Source: Lepas anatifera
Taxonomy: Eukaryota; Arthropoda; Thecostraca; Lepadidae
Assembly: GCA_034440635.1 (NCBI GenBank)
Contig: JAOTON010001922.1
Span: forward strand, 1-64,000
Length of the DNA stretch: 64,000 nt
Direction: 5' to 3'
Shown: one piece after another, positions 21,167 to 32,089 of the stretch
How the letters are laid out: the number at the start of each line of letters is the position of its first letter
Numbering within the stretch: the stretch's first letter is position 1
Notes under the pieces: model-generated
Databases searched by the model: none
What the model saw: the letters and a program-made list of their open reading frames with translations, nothing else
What the model was told of the DNA's origin: nothing
Translations under genes and position numbers: made by a program

Positions 21167-21345
21167 GCCATACTTTGCACACTGGGGCCCGGGCAGACCA
21201 CAGGGGCCCGGACAGGCCACAGGGGGCCCGGTCAGACCAATAGGGCCCGGGATACCACAGGGGCCCGCATGGCAAGCATGGCAGAGGCTGGTTGCAGTTA
21301 CACGAACCGCATCCATGGCAGGCCCGTCTGCATCCACAGGGTATT
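21167..21345. repeat. GGGCCC satellite, block 3
   Basis: Opens with GCCATACTTTGCACACTGG (one mismatch to the block 2 arm), then seven or so ~20-bp units. The closing inverted arm is missing, probably because the array runs into other sequence before the TTAA element at 21436. Confidence 0.8.
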
Positions 21346-21435
21346 AACTACTGGGAGTAGGGACCCGGCTGCAGCCACCAGGGGGCGGGGCGAATGGGGT
21401 GGCCACCAGGGGGGAGGCGAATGGGGCAGTCACCC

Positions 21436-22689
21436 TTAACCCTATTTCCGGCAGGGGGGCTAATATTGCCCCCCCTAGGGTTTTTCAAGAATATCTCCGA
21501 AACGGCTTGCGATAGAACTTTGAAACTTCCTGACTTTTCCTAAAACTAGTACAGGCAGGTTTTCTGAAATTGTCAATATTATATATTTACCAGGGGCGGA
21601 GCTATGGCTGGGTTTTTGGGGAGGTTCTATCCACAAACCAAGTATTATCGTATGCGATGGGTTCTTTGTAAAAGGAAGCCGTCTCTGCTGATCCTGATAC
21701 CAGTTATATGGTTTTATTATATCATTTTTTATGTGAGATGATAGTGCATTCACAATTGTCACTATTTGTATTCATCAGGGGCGGTTACAGCAGTTCAAAA
21801 TGGGGGGAATGTTATCAAGAAGGACTAAACGTTAGTAAGTGAGAAGACTGCTTACAGCCGTGCCAGGGCGAATACAATTGGGTATATGAAAATTCAAAAT
21901 AGTTATAACCAAATTCTAGATTACCAGAGGCGTGTCCAGTCACTACACATTTTCAAAATGCATATTCCCAGCCAGTATCACCGCCGCGACTCAATATCGT
22001 TGTATATTAAAAATGTGTTTCCAATCACCCCCACCCGCCCCCCCCACGACGAGAGTCCTTGATCCGCCTATGTCACCCCCTTTCCCAGAGCTGCCATGGG
22101 AGGGTAAAAATTATCAGAAATAAATTTCAACTAGTCGAGGGACTAATATACTCATGCATACCACTCGCATATTGTTGGGATGTATTTTACCCCACTGTTT
22201 TACCTTACTGCTTCCGCCCCTGATGAGTTTTTCACTTTTTTTTCATTTATTTATGTGTCAAAGATGCCAAGCAGTATATCACGGCTTCTAATCCGCGTAA
22301 CAAAAACTTTTTAGGTTGTATATATTTCCCCTCATAGTCCTGGTCCTGGAACTGCCATTGAATTTCGAATTTTTGCGTAACTCGAGTATATGACAATTTT
22401 GGGTCAATTATTTGTAAATCTGAACTAGTTTTGTGAAAATCATACAACAGAGACAAGGGTTATGGAATATCTAAAAAATACACAAAAATTGTATATTTTG
22501 CACGACTTTCTCCTTAAAAATCAAAATTTTGAAATTTTCTTTTTCAAAATAAAGTTTAGCGTCAGGGGAATCTATAGCACTTTGAATTTTCAAAATCGGC
22601 CGGTTAGATTACGAGATCTTAGGGGGGGGCCGATATTGCCCCCCTGCCGGAAATAGGGGTAGCCGGGAGCCTGACGGAAATAGGGTTAA
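21436..22689. mobile_element. Non-autonomous piggyBac-type element, TTAACCCTATTTCC termini
   Basis: The left end TTAACCCTATTTCCGGCAGG (21436) and right end CGGAAATAGGGTTAA (to 22689) are inverted repeats with TTAA at both boundaries. The right end has an extra subterminal copy, CCTGCCGGAAATAGGGG (22643-22659), next to an inverted GGGGGGC..ATATTGCCCCCC block shared with the left end. No transposase is encoded. Inside are hAT-like ends: CAGGGGCGGAGC at 21592, CATCAGGGGCGGTTACAGCAG at 21775 and its near-complement CTTCCGCCCCTGATG near 22210, which suggests nested insertions. It splits the GGGCCC satellite region. Confidence 0.72.
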
Positions 22690-23455
22690 ACCCAAGAGCC
22701 TCTGAGGACGAAATGCTTCCCCCAAACCCTCCCCTCCCCCAGGATGCGACGATTGGTCGCCCTTTGGGTGAAAAGTGCGCCCTTCGGGTGGCTAAGTGCC
22801 ACCCCTGTCCCCTGAGGCTTTGCCCCTACCCTTACTCAAATTCTAGATACGTCACTGGCGGCCATAGGGGGCAAAAGATTATCCAAGTCTTGGTATTTAG
22901 CCATCAGGGGAGCCGGACAGGGGATCATCACTCATTGAGGATTTAGCCCGACAGGAGCTAATAGCAAACAATCACTTCACTTGCCATTCAACACTGCGCA
23001 TCGGAGCACGATTTGGATTGACACGAAAAGCCCAAACGTAAAATCCAAATCAGAGCCTAACGAAACTTTTCCAGAGTAGACACAAGCCGATTGAATCATA
23101 CGCATGCCAATTTTACTGTTCAAGGCAAACTTTGTGCAAATCATTCGCCTCGGCGAATGCGACAAGAGAGCCAGGAGTATGCCTTAGATTCCTTCGCGTT
23201 GCGCTGACAATCCCGGGAAATTAAGAGGCTACCATTCGCCGGTGGACGCACATTATTTGACCCGGATTTGACGACAAGATACGATACATTTTTGACAGAC
23301 AAATTTAAGAGGCTTAAATTTGTCTGTATTTAAAATTCCACTTGAACAAACAAAAATGGAAAACTTCATGCACATTTCTGACAAAAATGCCTAGAAATAT
23401 ATCAATGAAGAAAAGTAGTGCCGGCGGAAAGATGCCAAAATAACAAACCTATGTC
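22690..23455. other. No recognised gene
   Basis: Starts with CCC-rich, GGGTGGC-type sequence (22705-22830) like the flank left of the TTAA element at 21365-21435. A TAAATTTGTCTGTCAAA/GACAAATTTAAG inverted motif lies near 23294-23325. No coding signal. Confidence 0.4.
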
Positions 23456-23635
23456 AATGTATTAAACCAGTACTCATCGGAAGGGGCCCGGCTGCGCACG
23501 GTGGGGGGGGTGAACTCCGGGGTTCGTAAGCAAGGCAAGGAGCCCGGCTAGAGCCAGAGGAGGCCTGGGTAGCCCAGAGGGAGCCTGAAATTATAGCACG
23601 GGTTCCCGGATACAGCGAAGTGGGAGGAGTGGAAT

Positions 23636-23808
23636 CAGGGGCGGATTCAGGCCGATGGTGTGGGGAGGGGGCAACGGGGCCCCAAATCGTGAAAAAACAT
23701 ATGGTTTTTGTTTGAAGAAAATCCGTAAAAATTGGTAAAATCGGGGGATTTGGGGAGGGCATCAAATCCCCCGATTTTACCTTTACCCCCCTGGATCCGC
23801 TAGTGCTG
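23636..23808. mobile_element. Short hAT-like MITE with internal hairpin
   Basis: The left end CAGGGGCGGATTCAGG and right end CCTGGATCCGCTAGTGCTG are imperfect inverted repeats of the GGCGGATCC family. Inside, a perfect 17-bp inverted repeat (TAAAATCGGGGGATTTG at 23736-23752, complement at 23763-23779) encloses a 10-base loop. Confidence 0.65.
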
Positions 23809-23814
23809 TGGTTC

Positions 23815-24369
23815 CTTGCAGACCACAGGGACACGGACAAACCATAGGGACCCGGGCAAATTGCAAGGGGCTGGGCAGACTGCAGGGGGCTGGGTAGACC
23901 ACAGGGGGCCCGATCAGACCACAGAGGGCCCAGGCAGACTAAAAGGAGCCCAGACCGCCCACAAGGGGCGCGGGCAGACCACAGGGACCCGGATGGACCA
24001 CACAGGACCCAGGCACACTACAAAAGCCCAGACCACCTACAAAGGCCCCGGGCAGACTAAAAGGGGCCAAGGCAGAATACAAGGAGCCCGGTTGCAGTCA
24101 CAGAGGAACCAAAAAGGTCCCGAGACTGTCAGAAATAGGGCCCCGGATGCAGTCAAAATGGGCCTGAGAATATCGTTAGGGGCCCGTTTGCGGACACAGC
24201 AATTATGGGTGGCCCTAAAGGGGACTGCACCCAAGCGAGCATGCCAGGCAAGCATGCCAGGGAGCCCGACGGCAGCCACAGCAAGCCCAGATAGACCACG
24301 GGGCCCCGCACTCATGGCAGGGGCCCGTCCGTGGCATTAGAGGACCCGCGCCTGCTGGACCACAGGGAG
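23815..24369. repeat. GGGCCC satellite, block 4
   Basis: About 20-bp units of the CAGACCACAGGGGGCCCGG form. From 24119 to 24328 they merge into a longer non-periodic segment (CCCGAGACTG..AGCATGCCAGGGAGCC..CATGGCAGGGGCCCG) that recurs at 26728-26917, on the other side of the main array. Confidence 0.88.
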
Positions 24370-26727
24370 CCCGGTTGCAGTCACAGGGGGCCCGGGTGGA
24401 TCACAGGCGCCCGGTTGCGGTGACAGTGGCTCGGGCGGATCACAGAGGGCCCGGTTGCAGTCACATGGGGCCCGGGTGGATCACAGGGGGCCCCAGGTGG
24501 ATTACAGGGGGCCCGATTGAAGTCACAGGGGGCCCGGGTGGATCAAAGGGGGCCCGGGTGGATCAAAGGGGGCCCGGTTGCAGTCACAGGGGGCCCGGGT
24601 AGATCATAGTGGGCCCGGGTGGATGAAAAAGGGCCCGGTTGCAGTCACAGGGGGCCCGGTTGCAGTCACATAGTGCATGGTTGCAGTCACAGGGGCCCTG
24701 AGTGGATCACAGATGGCCCGATTGCAGTCCCAAGGGCCCGGGTGTATCACAGAGGGCCCGGTTGCAGTCACAGGGGCCGGGTGGATTACAGGGGGCCCGG
24801 TTGCAGTCACAGGGGCCGGATGGCTCACAGAGGGCCCGGTTGCAGTCACAGGGGACCCGGGTGGATCACAGATGGCCCAGGTGGATCTTAACTGGCCTGG
24901 TTGTAATCACAGGGGGTCCAGTTGCAGTCACAGGGGGCCCGGGGATCACAGGGGGCCCGGTTGCAGTCACAGGGGGCCTGAGTGAATCATAGGGGCCCGG
25001 TTGCAGTCACAGGGGCCTCGGTGGATCACAGATGGCCCAGTTGCAGTCACAGGGGGCCCGGGTGGATGACAGGGGGCCCGGTTTCAGTCACAGGTGGCCC
25101 GGTTGGACCACAGGGAATCCGTTTGCAATCACAGGGGGCCCGGGTGGATCTCAGGGGGGCCCGGTTGCAGTCAAAGAGGGCCCGAGTGGATTACAGGAGG
25201 CCAGGATGGATCACATGGGGCCCCGGGTAGATCACAGGGGGCCCCAGGTGGATTACAGGGGGCCCGATTGCAGTCACAGGGGGCCCGGGTGTATCACAGG
25301 GGGCCCGGTTGCAGTCACAGGGGCCCCGGTTGGATCATAGGGGGCCTGGTTGTAATTACAGGGGCCCGAGTGGACCACATGGGTCCCGGTTGCAGTCACA
25401 GGGGGCCTGGGTGGATCATAGGCGGCCCGGTTGCAGTCACAGGGGCCCCGGGTGGATCACAGATAGCCCAGTTGCAGTCAAAGGGGGCCCGGGTGGATGA
25501 CAGGGGGCCCGATTTCAGTACAGGGGGCCCGGGTGGATCATAGATGGCCCGGTTGCAGTCACAGGGGGCCCGGGTGAATCATAGGGGGCCCCATTTGTAA
25601 TTACAGGGGGCCCGGGTTGATCACAGATGGCCCGATCCCAGTCACAAGGGGCCCGGGTGGATGATAGGGGGCCCGGTTGTAATCACAGGGAGCCCGGGTG
25701 GATTACAGGGGGCTCGGTTGCAGTCACAGGTGGGCCGGGTGGATCAGAGAGGGCCCGGTTGCAGTCACAGGGGCCCAGGTTGGATCACAGATGGCCCGGT
25801 TGCAGTCACAGGGGGCCCGGTTGGAGTCACAGGGGGCCCGAGTGGATTACAGGGACCCCGGTTTCAGTCACAGGGGGCCCGGGTGGATCATAGATGGCAC
25901 GCTTGCAGTCACAGGGGACCCGGTTGGAGTCACATGGGGCCCGGGTGGATCATATGGGGCCCGGTTATAATTACAGGGGGCCCGGGTGGATCACAGAGGG
26001 CCCGGTTGCAGTCACAGGGGACCAGGTGGATCGCAGAGGGCCCGGTTGCAGTCACAGGGGCCCTGGTGGATCACAGTTGGCTCTGTCCCAGTCACAGGGG
26101 GCCCGGGTGTATCACAGGGGCCCGGGTGGATGATAGGGGCCCGGTTGTAATCACAGTGGGCCCGGGTGTATCACAGGGGTCCGGGTGGATGATAGGGAGC
26201 CCGGTTGTAATCACAGGGAGCCCGGGTGGATCACAGAGGACCCGGTTGCAGTCACAGGGGGCCGGGTGGATCGCAGAGAGCCTGGTTGCAGTCACAGGGG
26301 CCCCGGTGGATCACAGTTGGCCCGGTCCCAGTCCCAGGGGGCCCGGATGTATCACAGGGGCCCGGGTGGATGATAGGGAGTCCGGTTGTAATCACAGGGA
26401 GCCCGGGTGGATTACAGGGAGCCCGGTTGCAGTCACAGGTGGGCCGGGTGGATCACAGATGGCCCGGTTGTAGTCACAGGGAGCCCGGGTGGATGACAGG
26501 GGGCCCGGTTGCAGTCACAGGGGCCCGGGTGGATCACAGGGGGCCCGTTTGCAGTTACAGGGGTGCGGGTGGATCAAAGAGGGGCCCGGTTGCAGTCACA
26601 GGGGGCCGGATAGATCACAGGGGGCCCGGCTGCAGTCACAGGGGGCCCGGGTGGATTACAGGGGGCCCGGTTGCAGTCCACAGGGGGCCCGGGTGGATCA
26701 CAGAGGGCCCGGTTGGATGACAGGAGG
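24370..26727. repeat. Main GGGCCC satellite array, ~40-bp dimer
   Basis: The array alternates two ~20-bp half-units, GGGGCCCGGTTGCAGTCACA and GGGGCCCGGGTGGATCACA, giving a ~40-bp dimer and by length about 55-60 dimers. Rarer half-units include TTGTAATCACA and GGTGGATGACA. GGGCCC is itself a palindrome, so each unit offers self-complementary sites every ~20 bp. Long open frames (up to 270 codons, Gly-Pro and His-Arg rich) run through it on the + strand and others on the minus strand. Unit length is not a multiple of three, there is no start context, and frames drift, so I treat them as non-coding. Confidence 0.95.
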
Positions 26728-26990
26728 CCCGAGACTGCCGGAATTAGGGACCCGGCTGCAGTCAAAGTGGGCCTGAAAAATTTCGTTAGGGGCCCGGTTG
26801 CGGACACCGAGGTTAAGGATGGCCCACAGGGCACCCGCAAGCATGCCAGGGAGCCTGGTCTCAGCCAAAGCTAGCCCAAGTAGACCACTGGGGCCCGGAA
26901 TCGTGGCAGGGGCCCGGCTCTGTCCGCAGGGGCCCGCAACTTGGGATTGGGGGGGCTCGCCGGGTCATTGGGGGGGCTTCTCCGAGCATT
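26728..26990. repeat. Right boundary block of GGGCCC satellite
   Basis: From 26728 to 26917 this is a diverged direct copy of 24119-24328 (CCCGAGACTG.., AAAGTGGGCCTGA.., CGTTAGGGGCCCG.., GCATGCCAGGGAGCC). The main array is therefore bracketed by a ~200-bp direct repeat. The right side then degenerates into GGGGGGCT-rich sequence. Confidence 0.8.
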
Positions 26991-28190
26991 GGGGGGCTCG
27001 AGCCCCCAAATATATGGAAACTTGCGCCCCTGAACATGACTCGAATTCCTGGGAATATTTCCAAGCTCTACAAGATCCCTGCCCCTACTTTGCCGATCAC
27101 TAGTCATGTGTTCCCAAAAAAAAACAGAAAATCGTATTCTCAAAACTGGAAACTGACAAATCTCTGCAAGGTTGACAAAAACCTTAAAAATTTGGCATAG
27201 CGTGAACATATTAGTTGTATAGATACTGCAACCATGATCATGCCAAAACACTTTCAACGTTGAATACATGTGAAAATGAACCAATCTGATACTTAGAAGA
27301 ACATAGATAGTGCATGTGCGTAATTATATTATTAATAATATAAATATTCGACAAATTTTGTGTATTTAGGAACACTGTTCCAAATTACACACGAACACAG
27401 ACCGATTAAAAAACGGTTCTTCAGCGATGACAAAGATAGCTGGAGCTTTATAATCTTGGCAGACGCAGTAGAGGCTAGACAATGCACTGGAGAATGATAT
27501 CACTCATTTTCATAAATAATTGCGCCATACTGAAATAAATGCACATTTCCCGTAAGGTATGCGTAACTAGGGCACTTTCCCCTACAGTTGGGACTGGGCA
27601 AACGCAGATCGGACGGGAGAGGAAGCCAATATTTTCTATCCCCTGCCCCTCCAGCTGATAAGTGCTGTGAAAAGGCTGTGGCTTAAAGATAGGTTGCGGT
27701 TGTGGTACAGTTTTGGTTGATATTCTGAAATGGTCTCGCTTAGAGTCACCCAATCGGCGCTTTCACAAACCGAGTCCCAGAACTGCGGTCTCGGCTGGGT
27801 TCAAATCAATAGCGGCGCCATTAGGAGGTCCCTCCCCCACTTTTTGTCTGAACATCTGCATGTTTCCGTCGGGTTCCGACAGAATGCAAGTGATTTTATC
27901 TCAAGCCTGAGCGGAAGGAAGCCCAAATCAAAGTTTTGCTGACGACCTCCTTTTCCCTTCCGTTGCTGATGACGACGTTTTCCGCTCAAATGATTATTTA
28001 TACTCATTTTGCGGAGGTCAGCACTGCAAACTGCGTACGGAACGCCTTCTTAAGCTCTAGTAACGGCGATGCCCTGCAGCTTGTGCTCATTTTACTGAGG
28101 TGATGATTTTAGATTAGATGTCCTTGTTCGGTTGTGAATCCCCGAAACAATCTCTCTTGCCTGCTCTAAACGCTGCAACGAGCGACGTGG
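26991..28190. other. No recognised gene
   Basis: AT-rich sequence to about 27750, then rising GC toward the CpG-rich leader. Open frames are below 140 codons and lack recognisable domains. Confidence 0.4.
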
Positions 28191-28199
28191 GATGCACCC

Positions 28200-29458
28200 G
28201 TCCTTCCCGAAACTCGGCCGGCATAATAATCCGCAATATATTTTACAATTTGAGACAGCGCGGGAGCCGACAGGATGCCCCGTAGTGTCGTTTCCCCAAT
28301 CTCGGCCGCTGTTTCACGACACTCCAGCAGCCCGCATCGCTACCATGTCTCTCGGGCACCGGCTCAACTCCGGTTTTGTCATTACACGCGCCAAAGCCGT
28401 AGCCTGTGGCATGTGGCGCTGGTTTCGGCGCACGGCCGCAGCTCGGCTGTGCCGGGGCGCAACAGGCCACAGTTGCCGTGTGGCGGCGCGCGTGGGGGTT
28501 GCGAAAGTGCCCGGGCGCTCTGTGGCTGTGATAGGGACTCAGAGAGACTTCGACAGGGTAGTGAGTGAATCGTGTGGTGTGAGTGACGAGGTACTCCGAG
28601 GTCTTCTAGATCCGGGCTTTGACTGTGTTTTACTATAGGTGGCACTGGGACAGGCAACGCCGCTGAAAAGAGCTTAAGCCACCGCAATCTGAAAAGACTG
28701 CTGTATTAGACTTATAAGCAGATGTATTAAATACTGACGAACTCCTCTACGGGTGTGCACCAGCCTAGAATAAGTACGGTCCCACCAAGTGTGCCGTCAC
28801 GTCTCGATGCGCACCGGCTGATGAAGGACGCCGTGTTTTAGAAAGCAGTTTCAGCGCTGGCCGGTAATAGCCGGGAATTGGAGCGGTATTGAACAGTTCC
28901 GGAAGGGTAGCCACTGCCGGTCCTGGCCAGCCGCCGGTGAACGCCGGGGACCAGACACAGCGCAGTTAACCGGCCGGCCGCGCTCAATATCCCAGTCCGA
29001 CGCCACTGCTATTGATTGCAACCGTGCACTGTGAGTTGGTACACAGCACTGAGTGTCTCAGCCGACGGGCCGAAGCTGAGGCAACAGGGCCGACTTCTGA
29101 ACACGTGGCAGACCGGTGCTCTCACAAAGGCGATCACACCGCCGGCAGATCCACTCCAACAGGTTTCCCAGCTTCATCACTTCCGTCAATCATCATTTGT
29201 ACAGTTTCCTCGCAGTTATCATCGCCAGGCTAGCGCCGGCTGTCACTGAGAGTGGATCGCTCTCTTCTGGTGGATCGCTCTCTTCCGCCCCCGCTCGAGG
29301 TCCGCTCCCCTCTCCCGCCCCCCTGCCCTCTACCAATACCAGTTGCGGTCAGCCAGGCTGGTACGCACCGCCTCCGCGCGCTTCCAACCTCGCCAAGGTC
29401 GCTGCGGCGTGGCGAGGTCAGTACCGGACCAGCTGACACAACACCGAGGTCCTTCGTC
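28200..29458 (+). promoter_or_regulatory. CpG-rich promoter or 5' leader upstream of the coding exon
   Basis: CpG dinucleotides and GC content rise sharply here and stay high into the coding exon at 29459. Overlapping open frames on both strands (for example 28192-28638 on +) have no recognisable domain and are expected by-products of high GC. GCCGGCC- and CCGGTA-rich segments lie at 28855-28985, and a TATAAG sequence occurs near 28712. It most likely holds a transcription start and a long untranslated leader for the + strand gene. The exact start cannot be placed from sequence. Confidence 0.5.
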
Positions 29459-30734
29459 ATGAGCAGCACCGGAGGCGTCCGCCTGAGGCCGATGCTGGCC
29501 CACCACGGCGACTCGATGCGGTTGTCGTCAGTTGGAGAGGAGTGCGAAGACCTGCCGTGTGCCTGCTGTGGTCGCGATGAGTGCCCCATCGACGAGCGGC
29601 GGTCGGAGAGCGGTACGGGGAACGTCGGCACCGACAGCACCCTGCAGCGGCAGAGCACCGTCGACTGCGACGACATCGAGATGCAACCGCTGCCGGACAG
29701 CTTAGAGCCTGACGTTCGAGCTGCTGCCGCTCCAGAGGAGCTGCAGCCCCTTGGCTAATGAAGGGAGTAGTGAGAGAGTACACCGGCGGCATCACTCGCT
29801 GTGCAGTGACCAGGGCCTAGCCTGGCGCAAGTCGTCGCTGACGTCGCTCAATGAGCAAGTTCTTGAACGTCGTCCGCGTCAGCATACCTTCAGTGGGTTT
29901 GGTCTTCGTTCTTTGAGGAACTTTCTTCAGCGACGCCGAATTCATGGTGCTATCAGCGAAGACCTGAGACTAGGTGGTGTCTCAGAGAGCCCCCACGCGA
30001 CTCCACATCCTCATCGCTTCAAGGACGTGGCAGAGAGGATCAGGCAGGAGATTCATCAACAGCACTTGGACGAGCGCCGTCCGGAATCCGAGGTGATCCG
30101 AGGAATGGACCACAATGCCGCCATGCACTACCTTTTCCCATGGGCCTCTTCCCAGATGCTGATAACCCTAGAAGAGTTCGGCGTGCTTCCGCCACGCTCC
30201 GAGGACAGGTCTGAGCGTTCTTCGCTGTCCAACTATACAGACACCTCCACCGCTGGCCGGCTCACACCGAAGCTCAAGATACCCTCCCGTTTGTCTTTCT
30301 CTCGCCCGAAGAAGCCTCGTGGGCCCGACCAGGGCCTGTTCCGGCGTAGCCCTGAGGTGGTGAACCAGCAGGTGTTCGCGCCGTACACCCAGCTGACCGA
30401 GGAGGAGATACTAGCTGCTGCTGCAGCTGAAGCCGCTGCCGCCCGGCTGAGGCTGGAGGCTGAGGAGGAGCAGGGACCCGTGCTACCACCTCCAGTGCCG
30501 GCCAAGCGTGCTCTTGTGCCGGTGATGGGCGCATGTGCCGGCCTGGTGGCGCTCACCTCGGGTCTTCAAATGCCCAACCTAGAGCCGTCAGAAGCAGCCG
30601 AGAGCATGCCGACTGAAAACGGAGATGGCGCCTGCGGCGGTGCTGAGGCGGCCATCGACGTCAACTTGTTGCACCCTCTGCGGTCCATGGCATCAGCAGG
30701 ACAGAAGCGCAAGGCGTTCAGCATCTCCATCCAG
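29459..30734 (+). CDS. Large first coding exon of an unrecognised protein (frame break at ~29750)
   Basis: From the ATG at 29459 (purine at -3) a frame runs 97 codons, then hits a stop at 29756. The +1 frame is open from 29706 through 30734 and takes over without loss of character if one C of the CCCC at 29747-29750 is removed. This gives about 425 codons in all. The exon ends at CAG|GTAGGT, phase 0. Visible features: a Cys-rich patch (CACCGRDEC, residues ~33-41); Ser/Arg-rich, probably phosphorylated stretches (LAWRKSSLTSLNE, RLTPKLKIPSRLSFSRPKKP); a basic helix (RSLRNFLQRRRIHG); a Glu/Ala-rich helix (TEEEILAAAAAEAAAARLRL); and a proline motif PPPVPAKR that could bind SH3 domains. No signal peptide or clear membrane span. 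It looks like the intracellular N-terminal part of a larger, perhaps membrane or signalling, protein. I cannot name the family. Strong GC3 and the intact donor argue for a real exon. Confidence 0.72.
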
Positions 30735-30740
30735 GTAGGT
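30735..30740 (+). other. Splice donor GTAGGT
   Basis: CAG|GTAGGT matches the metazoan donor consensus and directly follows the open frame. Coding character drops beyond it, although the frame stays open to 30854. No matching downstream exon is identified with certainty in the window. Confidence 0.6.
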
Positions 30741-30928
30741 GCATCAGAATGGTCCTCCCACAGCCGATTTGGTAGCCCTGGCGAGCTGCGAGTGAACGCG
30801 CGCAGAAAGCTGAGACTGTTTGTCGACAGTGTTGCGGTATCATTGAGTTGTTGATGCTTTTGTGATGCTACGCAGCGCTTATTCATGCTGTTGTCGCAGT
30901 ACCTGCCAGTCAGGGTGAGCTGTAGCCA

Positions 30929-30980
30929 TTCAGCTGGAAAATTGGCGCGCCGGAAAATTCGGCTGGAAAATTGGCGCGCC
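30929..30980. repeat. 29-bp tandem duplication containing GGCGCGCC
   Basis: TTCRGCTGGAAAATTGGCGC recurs with a 29-bp period, each copy ending in the palindrome GGCGCGCC (30944-30951 and 30973-30980). TTGGCGCG resembles an E2F-type site. The duplication lies about 200 bp into the presumed first intron. Confidence 0.75.
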
Positions 30981-31197
30981 GCACAGCACGTGCCAAATAC
31001 GGCATGGAATCATTTAATATAATACAAATATTGTTGACAAATGAACAAACAAGGGCCTAGGTGCCTACAGCACGCTTGAACAATATCATACATTCTATTG
31101 CAGTGATTAAAATAACGAACAAACTCTGCTTACATCTCGTTTGGTGCGCACTGTTTTATAGCAATATGGAAACTAGTTCTTAGTTGTGTTATCACCC

Positions 31198-31252
31198 GAT
31201 CTGGTCAACAGTGAACATCTGGTCAACAGTGAATGATCTGGTCAATCCTGAA
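31198..31252. repeat. Three tandem ATCTGGTCAACAGTGAAC units
   Basis: Three ~18-bp units, the last diverged (GATCTGGTCAATCCTGAAC). Within the presumed intron. Confidence 0.8.
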
Positions 31253-31255
31253 CAT

Positions 31256-31818
31256 TGTGTGGCTCACAATTAATCATTTGAGATAAATTCAGACAACATA
31301 GCCTCGTGAAAACCGCTCACCAAAATTTGATATTGGGCTGTTCGCTGGGTCGATTAAGAGTTGAAATATACCAATGTTTCCTTCTGGAATATGCTGAACG
31401 CGTTTTTAATCTTGCTTCTTTCTAGAATAAGCTTTATTTTTTATTAATTGTGAATGTTTTTGGCACGTTTTAGGATCTGTTGGGTTTTGCCAACTTTTAT
31501 GGAATTCAAATAATCTATGCCGTGCGTCGGACAGCACCCGTCTATTATCTTCTCCCACCAACATCATATCACCCTTCAGAGCTGAAGCTCAGAGCTTTGC
31601 AGCTCTGCGAGTTTTGCGTACTACATGCCTACTCAATACTATTATCATATTATGTGGAGTAGAGAAAGCCCTCACAACGAACGAATCATATTATTGTATA
31701 TCAATACATGGAAAACCACCTTGCAGGCCAGAGGAATACTCTGTACGACGTTTTTTCCTTCGAGTATTTTTACGGGAAGAACTCCTTCCGCGAAGGCAAA
31801 AGTTAGCTTTTAGGTTGC
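31256..31818. other. Intronic sequence, no recognised feature
   Basis: AT-rich with no exon or repeat boundary supported. Presumed intron of the + strand gene. Confidence 0.35.
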
Positions 31819-31819
31819 A

Positions 31820-32085
31820 CTCACTGGCCTGGGACACATACCCGAACTCGCGAATCAGACGGATGTTCTCTGTTGAAGCTGTGGTACTCAACCTAAGCTG
31901 TTTTTTGCAGTTTCTCCCCATAATAAGCGTGGACCTACATAAATGTGTATCGTCTGTAGCGTTCTCAGGACAGCTAATATACTCAAAATTCGCCTCCCAC
32001 CCTTCCCCCGAACGTTGTCAGTCCAGAGCCCGTACTCCCAAAACAAATTTCATGGCAACGCTCCTGGTTGCACCCTTTTACATGC
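31820..32085. repeat. Dispersed repeat, copy 1 of a pair
   Basis: Shares ordered blocks with 54120-54400: GACACATACCCGAACTCGCGAATCAG versus GACACTTCCCCAACTCGCAAATCAG-like, CTACATAAATGTGT, and TTCATGGCAACGCTCCTGG versus TTCAATGGCGACGGCCCGG. Probably a MITE or SINE family. Termini not resolved. Confidence 0.55.
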
Positions 32086-32089
32086 TTTT

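Noticed and set aside
24375..26720. Long Gly/Pro/His/Arg-rich open frames (up to 270 codons) resembling collagen-like proteins
   Set aside because: They are translations of the ~40-bp GGGCCC satellite. Unit length is not a multiple of three, open frames exist on both strands, and there is no start context or splice signal.
24370..26727. CRISPR-like regular repeats
   Set aside because: Units are contiguous with no unique spacers, and the context is clearly eukaryotic.
28192..28638. 148-codon + strand frame in the CpG-rich region
   Set aside because: Overlapping frames are open on both strands, as expected in GC-rich DNA. No domain, splice bound or conserved start was seen, so I treat it as leader sequence.
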